The position numbers were made by a program, and so were the translations under genes. From DASXMX01 sp036794395 (GTDB taxonomy: Bacteria > Planctomycetota > Phycisphaerae > Tepidisphaerales > Tepidisphaeraceae), in the NCBI GenBank assembly GCA_036794395.1, contig DAIRGS010000083.1, positions 1 through 24,076 of the forward strand: a stretch of DNA of 24,076 nt, in the 5' to 3' direction. Numbering within the stretch: the first letter of the stretch is position 1; each line of letters opens with the position of its first letter. Shown here piece by piece: positions 1 through 7,792 of this stretch. The notes beneath the pieces are model-generated. The model saw nothing but the letters and a program-made list of their open reading frames with translations. It made no database searches and was not told the origin of the DNA.

Positions 1-75
1 GCGGCGGACACGACACGCCGGGAAGTGTGCCATGGAACCCAGGATCGCGCAAGTCAGAATCTTGCTATTGTAACG

Positions 76-382
76 GAAGGGGATTCCGGACGATTTTGCT
101 TTCCAAGCCATGATCGAGGGGGATGACCACCAGCGACGGGCCCGATTTGGGAAAACCAACGTTCGACTGGTGGACAACCTTCTGAATTTGCCGCCAGAAA
201 ATGCCGGGTTCCGGTAAGTTGGTTTTCCCACATCTCACCCGGCGCCGCACCCGAAGCGCCCTTGACCACGGCCTGTCTTCGACCCTGAGGCTCTCTTCGA
301 GCCTGAGCCTCAGAGCCGAAGGCAGACCCGAAGGGGAAGGCCCGTGCCACTCAAAAGCAATGGCGCGGAATCACGCACGGTT
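76..382. repeat. Dispersed near-palindromic element, copy A (degenerate, with insertion)
   Basis: This stretch matches the element at 19080-19336. Shared blocks include CCATGATCGAGGGGGATGAC at the left, a core GGGAAAACCAAC (149-160) that is inverted as GTTGGTTTTCCC (218-229), ACCCGGCGCCG, GACCACGGC, and a right end of AATGGCGC-GAATC-GCACGG. Copy A has about 60 extra bases near 276-341, which contain their own hairpin (CTGAGGCTC at 285-293 paired with GAGCCTCAG at 305-313). Its left terminus is more decayed than in copy B. The first 494 bases hold no convincing gene: the short ORFs there follow the repeat and encode the same shadow peptide in opposite strands of the two copies, as expected from a palindrome. 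Bases 383-494 carry the upstream region of the next gene. Confidence 0.75.
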
Positions 383-494
383 ATTGAGCGGTCTTGGCCG
401 CTTATTGTCACAACGCGCCCGTGAGTCGACGTTTCGAACTTTCAATTAATTCCCGCCACCTCTATTCTTCCATCCAGCAATTGGAGGATAGGCC

Positions 495-767
495 ATGTCC
501 AAAGCCAGTGTAGATCCCGCCGAGCTTCGCCGATTCGCCCAGGATCTGACGCGTTTTAACAATGACCTTCAGGGTTTGGTGTCGAGCCTGCACGGGCGGA
601 TGCGGGCGCTGGAGAATTCCTGGAAGGATCAGGAGCAGCGCAAGTTCAGCGACGCCTTCGAGCAGACGGCCAAGGCCCTGGCCACCTTCCTCGAAGCCTC
701 GCACGAGCACGTTCGGTTCCTCGGCAAAAAAGCCCAGCACGTCGAAGAATATCTCAAGCAGCGCTAG
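495..767 (+). CDS. WXG100-like small secreted/adaptor protein
   Basis: This 90-residue protein is probably a WXG100-fold helical hairpin, the class exported by type VII secretion systems. Two amphipathic helices (about 8-41 and 47-88) flank a turn with W43-K44-D45, followed by F51 and F55. In canonical EsxA-type proteins the turn is W-x-G with an aromatic residue eight positions after the Trp; here Gly is replaced by Asp but the +8 aromatic is kept. Length, lack of a signal peptide and lack of cysteines fit the family. No C-terminal YxxxD/E export motif is visible. The start is supported by GGAGGA about 8 bases upstream. It is the first gene of a tightly packed plus-strand cluster ending in an FtsK/EccC-like ATPase, which supports the assignment. 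A purely structural helical hairpin is the alternative. Confidence 0.7.
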   Translation: MSKASVDPAELRRFAQDLTRFNNDLQGLVSSLHGRMRALENSWKDQEQRKFSDAFEQTAKALATFLEASHEHVRFLGKKAQHVEEYLKQR

Positions 768-776
768 GATTTTCCC

Positions 777-1805
777 ATGGCCGAGGGTGCACGCGTTGAT
801 TCGATCGAAACGCTCCAGGCATTTAAAGCCGCCCTGTGGAAATTCCAGGAGTCGGCGCAGATGGCTCTGGGTGATGCCGAGTCGGATGTAAATCGCGTGC
901 TGATGTGGGTTGAAAATGAGCAGGATGCCTTTTGGCAGGGCCAGATCCGTAAGGCAGAGCAGGCGGTGGTCCGCTGCAAGGAAGTCGTGCGGATGAAGAC
1001 GGTGTTCAAGGATGCCACGGGTCGTCAGCAGTCGGCGGTCGATGAAATGAAGGCGCTCCAAGTGGCGCAAAAGCGCCTGGTTGAAGCGCAGGGTAAACTC
1101 GTGCTGGTTCGAAAATGGGCCCGGCAGCTGCAAAAAGAAATTGAGATGTACAAAGGGGGGGTGCAACGTTTTGCAACAAGCCTGCTCTCCGAGCTTCCCA
1201 GCGCCGCGGCCCATCTTGAATCGCTCGCGGCCAAGTTGGACGCTTACTTGTCCTTGCAGACGTCGGCCGGCGACGCGATCAGCATCGCGGGAGCGGGCTC
1301 GGGCGTGTCAGCGGGCGCGATGAATCGTGGGGGAAGCGCCGCGATCGCAGCGCAGCCGGGCGGGGCGGTGGCTCAACTTCCGATTCCGCCCATTCCCCAC
1401 GAACAACATCTTAAAGTTGCCGCGCTAAACGTTGAACGAATGGCAATAGAAGGCGATGCGCCCATTGTCATCCATATTGAAGCATTTGGCCCGGAAGCGG
1501 TCCTCCGGCTGGCGCGCAGCGAATTGGGCTGGGCGCTTAGCGCCAATGATGATGCCGCCGTTTCTCCGGGCCGATCCGTACGAACCGAGGATGCCCTCCG
1601 GGAGCGACCCGAGCTGAGCGATTTGCTGTCCCTGCCGATTGGCTTTTCGGTTATCATCGACGCCTCGGGGATCGTGGAGGTCCTCGATCCGGGGCGGCAG
1701 GCCGTCTTGCGTCGCACGGATACCGGCGATCCATCGCACCCCGGCGAACTGGTGTCGCCGGACCCGAAACAGGTTTCTCACGGACAACACGATGGGCGTA
1801 TATGA
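777..1805 (+). CDS. Long helical protein with WXG motif, putative type VII-associated substrate or component
   Basis: I do not recognise a named family for this 342-residue protein. Residues 1-160 are predicted mostly helical, with W53-Q54-G55 between two helices, reminiscent of a WXG turn although the usual aromatic at +8 is absent (Glu). A Gly/Ala/Ser-rich linker (about 160-205) leads to a smaller mixed alpha/beta region (about 206-300; segments IVIHIEAFGPEAVLRLA and GFSVIIDASGIVEVLD) and a polar, probably disordered tail. There is no signal peptide or transmembrane segment. The gene starts 9 bases after the preceding WXG-like gene, with an AGGA that overlaps that gene's stop region, and its 3' end overlaps the next gene by 14 bases. 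The architecture of an N-terminal helical domain plus a distinct C-terminal domain resembles LXG/WXG-headed secreted proteins, but no toxin motif is visible. Confidence 0.7.
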   Translation: MAEGARVDSIETLQAFKAALWKFQESAQMALGDAESDVNRVLMWVENEQDAFWQGQIRKAEQAVVRCKEVVRMKTVFKDATGRQQSAVDEMKALQVAQKRLVEAQGKLVLVRKWARQLQKEIEMYKGGVQRFATSLLSELPSAAAHLESLAAKLDAYLSLQTSAGDAISIAGAGSGVSAGAMNRGGSAAIAAQPGGAVAQLPIPPIPHEQHLKVAALNVERMAIEGDAPIVIHIEAFGPEAVLRLARSELGWALSANDDAAVSPGRSVRTEDALRERPELSDLLSLPIGFSVIIDASGIVEVLDPGRQAVLRRTDTGDPSHPGELVSPDPKQVSHGQHDGRI

Positions 1806-2004
1806 AGGCCGCGGGCTGCTGTCCAAATCACTCAAGCAGCTTCAACTTCGATGGCAGGAAACCCAATCCGGCTGGAACGACGCCGCCAGCGTGCATTTCG
1901 AAAAGAAATATCTCGAGCCTCTGGAAGCCGATCTGCGCACTGCAACCACGGCAATGGATCACCTCGCCGCGGTCCTGGTTCAGGTACGGCGGGATTGTCA
2001 GTAG
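1792..2004 (+). CDS. Second small WXG-like protein
   Basis: This 70-residue protein starts at an ATG inside the end of the previous gene (14-base overlap, different frame), which suggests translational coupling. It is helical with a central W28-N29-D30 turn, then F36 (+8) and Y40 (+12). This is the same W-x-D-x5-F-x3-[FY] spacing as in the first gene of the cluster (W43, D45, F51, F55), so the two may be a heterodimeric pair as in EsxA/EsxB. No signal peptide or YxxxD/E tail is visible. The frame remains open upstream (to 1639), but that extension lies entirely within the preceding gene and the MGVYEG start is preferred. Only a weak ACGGA precedes it. The ATPase gene begins 33 bases downstream. 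Confidence 0.6.
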   Translation: MGVYEGRGLLSKSLKQLQLRWQETQSGWNDAASVHFEKKYLEPLEADLRTATTAMDHLAAVLVQVRRDCQ

Positions 2005-2037
2005 AATAATTGGCCCCATGATGAGCACCTCCCCCCG

Positions 2038-5000
2038 ATGAGCACTGTCCGTCAGCAACTTGAACTCACAGCGCCGCCCGTGCCGCGCGATCGTGCGGCG
2101 ATTAAGTCACCGCGTGATGTCCAGCGCGAGGCGCTGCACGACCTGGTTGCCCTGGCAACCGAATCGGCGGCCACCGAAGCGGAAATCGAAGTCGGCTGGC
2201 GAACCGCCACCGAGCAGGCCGGCAAGGAATTTGAAAAGACGCAATACTCTCTGGCACAGCGGCTCACCACGGCTCGGGCAAAGCTGGCCGAGAAGCACCA
2301 GCAGCGTGCTTCTGAATTGCACGCCGCTTTCATGTCCGAGGTAGCCGAGGCAAAGCATGGCCACGGAGCCGTCCGCGAGCGTATTGATCGGGATCATGAG
2401 CCGGTCGATCGCAAAACGCGCGAGCAACTCGAACAGGCAATCTGGCTCGCCGACAGCGTGCTTGAAGTGGCGCAGAATCAGGTCCGCGCCGAGGCGAAAA
2501 AAGTTCAGGATCAGCTCAAAGTTCACTCCGATGCCATCAATGGCATTGAACAGCAGGCGGAAAATCTTCTCCTGAAATATGGCGTGTCGGCGCTGCCGGA
2601 AGCCGATGAGAAACCGGCTTCAACGCTCATGCCATCGGATGATCCGCTTGCCGACATGGCCCGAGGTCTGGACGTTTGCCAGGCGGACCTGAGCCGGCTG
2701 CGTCACCTCTTTTTGCCCAATATGTTTGTGGGTTGGGTTCCGTGGGCCTTCGTGATTGTGCTTTGCGTGCTGGCGGGCATCATTACCCAGGTTTCGCTGA
2801 GGACGACGGAACCCAATTTTAAGGACTTGGCGATATCTGCCGGATCAACGCTGTTCGGCGTCATCATTCTCGGATTCATTCTTCGAATTGTGGCGCGAAC
2901 CCAGGTTCGCGTCACGAATCTGCCGATTCGCCAGTCGATCGCGTTTGCCCGTGGGGCGGCTGATGACTACTCGGAGCTTTCCGAGCAACAACAACAGAAT
3001 AAGTATGCCGCCAGGACGCGCAAGCGTGATAAGGAAGTGCAGCTGTTAAAGGAGAAGGCCTCTCCAGTGATTGCGTCGGTCGCACAGAAGCGCAACGAAG
3101 ACATTGCCGCCGCCGACGCGGCTTACAAAACGCTTCAAGGCGGGATCGCCAGTCGCCGCGATTACAACCATCAACAAGCCGAAGCCGAATCGCAACGCGA
3201 CGTCGAATCGCTTGAAAAGCAGCACGTAGACGATCTACAGGCGGCACGCGTTAAGCGCGACACGCAGATCAATAATAGCCGTCGCGCTCATGATGAGGCC
3301 CGGGTTGCTCTTGAGCGCCGCCTCACCGGTGGCCTCGCCCACATCCAGGCCCCGATCGGCGAACAAAATGGAGACAATGGCAAGGTCACCCACGAATGGG
3401 ACGATCCGTTTTGGGCAACCTGGACACCCCCAAAACGATTCCCCACCTTGCTGCATTTCGGGCAGCTTTATGTCGATCTGAAAGCGATCGCCGACCAAAC
3501 CAAGCACGAGGGCGAAGTGGGGCTGCAACTTCCGGCGCCTTTCAGGGTTCCGGCGGCTTTGGCGTTCCCGAGGGGCGCGTCGCTGATGGTGCAGCACGAG
3601 CGTTCGGGCCGCGAGCAGGCCATGAAAGTTCTGCAAACGGTCATGACGCGTGTGTTCACATCGCTGCCGCCGGGTCGGGCGCGGTTTACCATTATCGATC
3701 CGGTCGGCCTCGGGCAGAATTTCGCCGGATTCATGCACTTGACCGATCACGACGAATCGCTGGTCGGCACCCGTATCTGGACCGAGGCCGATCAAATCGA
3801 GCAGCGCCTTGCGGACATGACCGAGCATATGGAAACGGTCATCCAGAAATATCTGCGCAATGAGTTCGAAACCATCGACGACTACAACGCCCAGGCGGGG
3901 GAGCTCGCCGAGCCTTATCGATTCCTGGTGGTGGCTGATTTCCCCAACTCATTTCAAGGCGATTCGTTCCGGCGATTAGCAAGCATTGCCGCGACGGGAG
4001 CGCGTTGCGGGGTCTACGTGCTGGTCGCGCGCGATCTGCGCGTCACACTTCCAACTGAAGCCACGCTGGACGATTTGGAAGCCCACTGCGTCAATCTCGT
4101 GCAGGAGGGCGATCACTTTGTCTGGAAGGACGATGTTTTCAGCCAGTTTCCGTTGACCCTTGATGCGCCTCCTCCCGAATCGGTGCTCACGCAGTTGCTC
4201 GATCGCGTGGGCAAGGCGGCCCGTGAGAGCAAACGGGTTGAGGTCGACTTTGACACGATTGCGCCCTCGGCCAGTGAATTCTGGACCGGCGACAGCACCG
4301 ATGAGCTCGCGGTTCCCATCGGTCGCATGGGCGCGACGCGTCTTCAGATTCTTCGGTTCGGGCGCGGCGTTGCCCAACATGCGCTGGTGGCCGGCAAGAC
4401 CGGTTCTGGAAAATCGACGCTGCTGCACGCGTTGGTGACCAATCTGGCGATGTGGTATTCCCCGGACCAAATCGAGCTCTATCTGATCGACTTCAAGAAG
4501 GGCGTTGAGTTTAAAACTTACGCCACGCACATGCTGCCGCATGCCCGGGCGATCGCGGTTGAAAGCGATCGCGAGTTTGGCGTGAGCGTACTACAGCGGC
4601 TCGACGCCGAACTCGCCCATCGCGGCGAATTGTTCCGCAATTCCGGCGTGCAGGATCTGGCCGCCTATCGAAAAACGCCTGATGCGGTGGTCATGCCTCG
4701 AACGCTTCTTGTCATCGACGAGTTTCAGGAATTCTTTTCAGAAGATGACCGCCTTGCCCAGGAGGCCGGGCTCCTGCTCGATCGACTCGTGCGACAGGGC
4801 CGGGCCTTCGGCATCCATCTACTCCTGGGTTCGCAAACCATCGGCGGCACCTCCGGCCTGGCCCGCAGCACCATCGGCCAGATGGCGGTGCGCATCGCCC
4901 TGCAAACCAGCGAGGCCGATTCTCAGCTGATCCTGGGCGACAATAACTCCGCCGCCCGTCTACTCTCGCGGCCGGGCGAGGCGATCTACAACGACGCCGG

Positions 5001-6003
5001 TGGATTGGTCGAGGCCAACAGTCCGTTCCAGGTCGCATGGCTCCCCGATGAGCGACGGGAAAAGTATCTGGAGAAAGTGCGTGCCCTCGCCGATGCCGGC
5101 AAGTTTAATCACGACGCGGCGTTAGTCTTCGAAGGCAATGCCGCGGCCGACATCCGATTAAACTCGCGCCTCGCTCGTCTGCTCGAAGCGCCGCAGTGGC
5201 CGGCGAAGGCGCCCGCCAGCGCGATGGGCTGGCTTGGCGATCCGGTGGCGATCAAGGAACCGACTGCGCTGATGTTCCGCCGGCAGAGTGGTTCCAATGT
5301 TTTGATCGTCGGCCAGCAGGAAGAGCAGGCCATGGCCGCGATGACCTCGACGGTCCTTTCGCTCGCGGCCCAATACCCGCCCGGATCCGCGACGTTCTAC
5401 GTGCTCGATGGCACGCCGGCCGACTCAAATTTGTCGGGAACGTTCGGGCGGGTGAAAGCGGCGCTTCCAAATGACATCCGTGTTGTCGAGTGGCGCGGCG
5501 TTCCCGACGTCATTGACGAATTGGCTCATCAGGTCGCCGCCCGCCAGGATGGGGACCCATCGCAGATGCCCGAGTTGTTTATGTTCGTTTACGCGCTCCA
5601 GCGATATCGCATCCTTCGCCGTTCCGATGACGAGTTTGGATTCGGCATGAGCAGCAGTGATGAGCCGAAAAAGGCCAACCCCGCCAAGCAATTTGCCGAC
5701 ATTCTTCGCGATGGCCCGGCCGTGGGCATTCACGTAATGACGTGGGTCGATACGGTCGCTTCAATCGAGCGCACGCTCGATCGTTCTTCCATGCGTGAAT
5801 TTGACAACCGCATTCTTTTCCAGATGAGCGCCACTGATTCAAGCAACCTCATCGATTCACCGGCGGCCAACAAACTGGGCTTCCACCGGGCTCTGGCGTA
5901 CAGCGAAGAACAGGGCGTTATCGAAAAATTCCGCCCATATGCCCTGCCCATTGAGGAATGGTTAACGGACGTGGCAAAACGCGTTCGATCACGGCCAAAT
6001 TGA
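2038..6003 (+). CDS. FtsK/SpoIIIE-family ATPase, EccC/EssC-like secretion motor
   Basis: This 1321-residue protein is the likely motor of the secretion cluster. An N-terminal coiled coil (about 40-200) precedes two transmembrane segments (about 231-254 and 266-287). A second charged coiled coil (about 305-435) then leads to three tandem FtsK-like domains. Domain 1 has no P-loop (the region around 514-525 reads ASLMVQHERSGR) but keeps a Walker B-like LVVAD ending at D634. Domain 2 is canonical: GKTGSGKST at 786-794 and LLVIDE with D894-E895. Domain 3 is degenerate (NVLIVGQQEEQ at 1087-1097; PELFMFVYAL at 1178-1187). The three-domain layout matches EccC/EssC rather than DNA-translocating FtsK, and no gamma DNA-binding domain is seen. 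It lacks the N-terminal FHA domains of Firmicutes EssC; a separate tandem-FHA gene lies downstream. The start is the only in-frame ATG nearby and has no strong Shine-Dalgarno. Confidence 0.85.
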   Translation: MSTVRQQLELTAPPVPRDRAAIKSPRDVQREALHDLVALATESAATEAEIEVGWRTATEQAGKEFEKTQYSLAQRLTTARAKLAEKHQQRASELHAAFMSEVAEAKHGHGAVRERIDRDHEPVDRKTREQLEQAIWLADSVLEVAQNQVRAEAKKVQDQLKVHSDAINGIEQQAENLLLKYGVSALPEADEKPASTLMPSDDPLADMARGLDVCQADLSRLRHLFLPNMFVGWVPWAFVIVLCVLAGIITQVSLRTTEPNFKDLAISAGSTLFGVIILGFILRIVARTQVRVTNLPIRQSIAFARGAADDYSELSEQQQQNKYAARTRKRDKEVQLLKEKASPVIASVAQKRNEDIAAADAAYKTLQGGIASRRDYNHQQAEAESQRDVESLEKQHVDDLQAARVKRDTQINNSRRAHDEARVALERRLTGGLAHIQAPIGEQNGDNGKVTHEWDDPFWATWTPPKRFPTLLHFGQLYVDLKAIADQTKHEGEVGLQLPAPFRVPAALAFPRGASLMVQHERSGREQAMKVLQTVMTRVFTSLPPGRARFTIIDPVGLGQNFAGFMHLTDHDESLVGTRIWTEADQIEQRLADMTEHMETVIQKYLRNEFETIDDYNAQAGELAEPYRFLVVADFPNSFQGDSFRRLASIAATGARCGVYVLVARDLRVTLPTEATLDDLEAHCVNLVQEGDHFVWKDDVFSQFPLTLDAPPPESVLTQLLDRVGKAARESKRVEVDFDTIAPSASEFWTGDSTDELAVPIGRMGATRLQILRFGRGVAQHALVAGKTGSGKSTLLHALVTNLAMWYSPDQIELYLIDFKKGVEFKTYATHMLPHARAIAVESDREFGVSVLQRLDAELAHRGELFRNSGVQDLAAYRKTPDAVVMPRTLLVIDEFQEFFSEDDRLAQEAGLLLDRLVRQGRAFGIHLLLGSQTIGGTSGLARSTIGQMAVRIALQTSEADSQLILGDNNSAARLLSRPGEAIYNDAGGLVEANSPFQVAWLPDERREKYLEKVRALADAGKFNHDAALVFEGNAAADIRLNSRLARLLEAPQWPAKAPASAMGWLGDPVAIKEPTALMFRRQSGSNVLIVGQQEEQAMAAMTSTVLSLAAQYPPGSATFYVLDGTPADSNLSGTFGRVKAALPNDIRVVEWRGVPDVIDELAHQVAARQDGDPSQMPELFMFVYALQRYRILRRSDDEFGFGMSSSDEPKKANPAKQFADILRDGPAVGIHVMTWVDTVASIERTLDRSSMREFDNRILFQMSATDSSNLIDSPAANKLGFHRALAYSEEQGVIEKFRPYALPIEEWLTDVAKRVRSRPN

Positions 6004-6217
6004 CACCGGCCTCATGGGAAAAGGGGCCAACTTTGTCGACGGTTATGTCTAATCTTTTTATTAAGCGGGAGAATCTCCATCCATAGCCGTGAAGCTGTCA
6101 TAATTTACTTCAGCACCTCCAAAAATGGGGTATAAATGGATACCAATGCATTGAGCGTGAGCCGGCGGCCGTCGCTGCCGCGCGATGCAGTGTGTTCCTC
6201 CGGAAGGAGTTCCTGTT

Positions 6218-6364
6218 ATGGAAAAGTCGATCAAAGTTCAGGAAGTTTCGCAGAAGAAGGAATATGTTGCCCCCAAGCTGAGCACCCATGGCGATGTCGC
6301 CAAGCTCACGCAACACTTTGCGTGGCCCCCCAAGGGCCCTGGCAGCGAAATCGTCCTTCGCTAA
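6218..6364 (+). CDS. 48-residue peptide with lasso-type RiPP leader motif
   Basis: This small gene has a strong Shine-Dalgarno (AAGGAG at 6204-6209, 8 bases from ATG) and its own terminator just downstream, so it is likely real and separately expressed. Residues 16-31 read Y-V-A-P-K-L-S-T-H-G-D-V-A-K-L-T. This fits the YxxPxLxxxGxxxxxT pattern of leader peptides that bind RiPP recognition elements in lasso and related pathways. The C-terminal 17 residues (QHFAWPPKGPGSEIVLR) would be the core; they are rich in Pro and Gly. A classical lasso ring needs Asp/Glu at core position 7-9. With Q32 at -1 the first acidic residue is at core position 12, so a standard lasso fold is unlikely. No PqqD-like, transglutaminase-like or cyclase gene is in the window. 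It lies between the EccC-like ATPase and FHA genes. Confidence 0.7.
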   Translation: MEKSIKVQEVSQKKEYVAPKLSTHGDVAKLTQHFAWPPKGPGSEIVLR

Positions 6365-6390
6365 TATATTGCTGTTAAGTTCGCTAAGTC

Positions 6391-6428
6391 GGCCAGTCGT
6401 TCCGTAATTGGGACGATTGGCCTTTTTT
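6391..6428 (+). terminator. Intrinsic terminator after the peptide gene
   Basis: GGCCAGTCGTTCC and GGGACGATTGGCC form a stem (6391-6403 with 6410-6422, closing around a short ATT-containing loop, with minor mismatches), followed immediately by TTTTTT. It starts 27 bases after the peptide stop codon and separates that gene from the FHA gene. Confidence 0.85.
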
Positions 6429-6433
6429 ATTTT

Positions 6434-6472
6434 CCATTCGCACTGCTTGGTACCAATGGCATCCCATTCGCA
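6434..6472. promoter_or_regulatory. Possible operator: direct repeats around a palindrome
   Basis: CCATTCGCA occurs at 6434-6442 and again at 6464-6472, exactly 30 bases apart (about three helical turns). Between them lies the perfect 10-base palindrome TTGGTACCAA (6447-6456). The arrangement is in the 82-base gap between the terminator and the FHA gene and could be a regulator-binding site. No known consensus was matched. Confidence 0.35.
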
Positions 6473-6510
6473 ATTGCACCAGCCCAACCCTTAACCCTCA
6501 TGGAGGTGCG

Positions 6511-7707
6511 ATGCGACAGGTATCACTGGCCGAGATAGACCACAAATGGCCGATCCTCGAGCCGATCGACGGCTGCCGCGAACGCCCAATTGCCTTGAGC
6601 AAATGCGTTTGCATCGCGGGCGACAGGGCGCGGGTCAATCTGTCGTTGCCGGGGGAAACGGTCAGCCGGGCGCACGCCCTTTTTGTGACCGATGGCCATG
6701 GCCTATATCTTCGTGATCTTGCGAGCCTCAACCACGTTTTTATCAACGATCAGCCGGTTCGCGAATCTTCACTCGAAGCTGGCGACGTGCTGCGCATCGG
6801 TTCGTATGCATTCCGATGTCAGGGTGGTTTTCCGGTGGCACAGAGCGAGGGCGTTCACGCTCCACCGGCCGAGCTTCGTGTGGAGGATGATGACGTCCAT
6901 GTGCCGCTCGTTCGCAAGACCACGCTCCTTGGAAGCCGCGATGATTGCGATGTAAGAATCCCGGACGCTAAAGTGTCGCCCGCTCACGCAGTCGTCTTTG
7001 AGATGGACGACCGCCGATATATCCGCGACCTCCGCTCACAGACCGGCACCTTCTTGAATGGCAAGAAGATCGGCCAGTCGCCGCTTATGGCGGGCGATGA
7101 AATTCGGATTGGTGATGCAAAGCTCATCTACGCCACCACGCAAATCGATTCCGATGCCACCCTGGCCGGCATCCTTACCGACGAAGAACCGGAAGCCATT
7201 GCTGAACCGGTCTCGTCCGAAGATTCCTTCGTCCCACTCGCCGCCCGATCCGGCAGTCCCGTCCGCCCAGCACCCACCCCAATGCCATCGCCTCCCCCCG
7301 ACGACCTTGACGTCATCCCACTCATGGATGAGTCAGGAGAATTCCAATCGCTGGCGCGCGAATATGCCGAGGAAAAAGAAGCGCCCGCAAACATTCCCGC
7401 CAAGCCGCGGGTAGCGGAGCCGGCCCTTTCGGATTCGGGAATCATTCCATTGCTCGACGAATCCGGCTTTGGTTCAGAGGTCGTTCCGCATACGGCAGTT
7501 CCCATTGAAAATGTTTCCGAAATCGTCGAACTCCCAGTTACTGAGAAATTAAGTGGCTCAGCCTACGCGGCGGATATAGCCCTTCCGGGCACCACCGGTT
7601 CCCGCGCCCCCGGCTTAAACGAGCCGCGCAAAGCGCCTCGCAAGCAGAAGGCCGTGGGAGATCGCCCACAACGCCGCCCAGGGAACGCAACCAACGCAAA
7701 TCGGTAA
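6511..7707 (+). CDS. Tandem FHA-domain protein with disordered Pro-rich tail
   Basis: This 398-residue protein is predicted to be cytoplasmic. The first FHA domain (about 30-105) is divergent: the usual G-R is weak (A-G-D-R at 36-39), S-x-x-H is present as S52-R-A-H55, and the N-G turn has become N79-D80. The second FHA domain (about 137-208) is canonical, with G141-S-R143, S156-P-A-H159 and T180-F-L-N-G184, so it should bind phosphothreonine peptides. Residues 215-398 are low-complexity and Pro/acidic-rich, with a repeated motif DVIPLMDESG (267-276) and GIIPLLDESG (310-319), ending in a basic tail. The start is supported by GGAGG at 6502-6506. In Firmicutes, EssC carries two FHA domains at its N-terminus; here they would be a separate subunit encoded beside the FHA-less ATPase. 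A role in unrelated Ser/Thr-kinase signalling is possible. Confidence 0.85.
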   Translation: MRQVSLAEIDHKWPILEPIDGCRERPIALSKCVCIAGDRARVNLSLPGETVSRAHALFVTDGHGLYLRDLASLNHVFINDQPVRESSLEAGDVLRIGSYAFRCQGGFPVAQSEGVHAPPAELRVEDDDVHVPLVRKTTLLGSRDDCDVRIPDAKVSPAHAVVFEMDDRRYIRDLRSQTGTFLNGKKIGQSPLMAGDEIRIGDAKLIYATTQIDSDATLAGILTDEEPEAIAEPVSSEDSFVPLAARSGSPVRPAPTPMPSPPPDDLDVIPLMDESGEFQSLAREYAEEKEAPANIPAKPRVAEPALSDSGIIPLLDESGFGSEVVPHTAVPIENVSEIVELPVTEKLSGSAYAADIALPGTTGSRAPGLNEPRKAPRKQKAVGDRPQRRPGNATNANR

Positions 7708-7736
7708 CAGGTTCCAGCGGCAGATTTTAACGAATT

Positions 7737-7773
7737 GCCCCCGGCAATAACCTTTGCCGGGGGCGTTTGTTTT
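7737..7773. terminator. Terminator between convergent FHA and cysteine desulfurase genes
   Basis: GCCCCCGGCAA (7737-7747) and TTGCCGGGGGC (7754-7764) form a perfect 11-base stem with a 6-base loop, followed by GTTTGTTTT. It lies between convergent genes and could serve both strands; the plus-strand T-tract is the better one. Confidence 0.85.
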
Positions 7774-7792
7774 AACTGGCCGCGTTGCAAAT

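Noticed and set aside
462..1214. Long minus-strand ORF (250 codons) over the WXG-like genes
   Set aside because: It is antisense to two plus-strand genes with better start sites and codon pattern, and has no family resemblance.
6218..6364. Classical lasso peptide call for the 48-residue ORF
   Set aside because: No Asp/Glu at core positions 7-9 after the leader Thr, and no B or C proteins nearby; kept only as RiPP-like.
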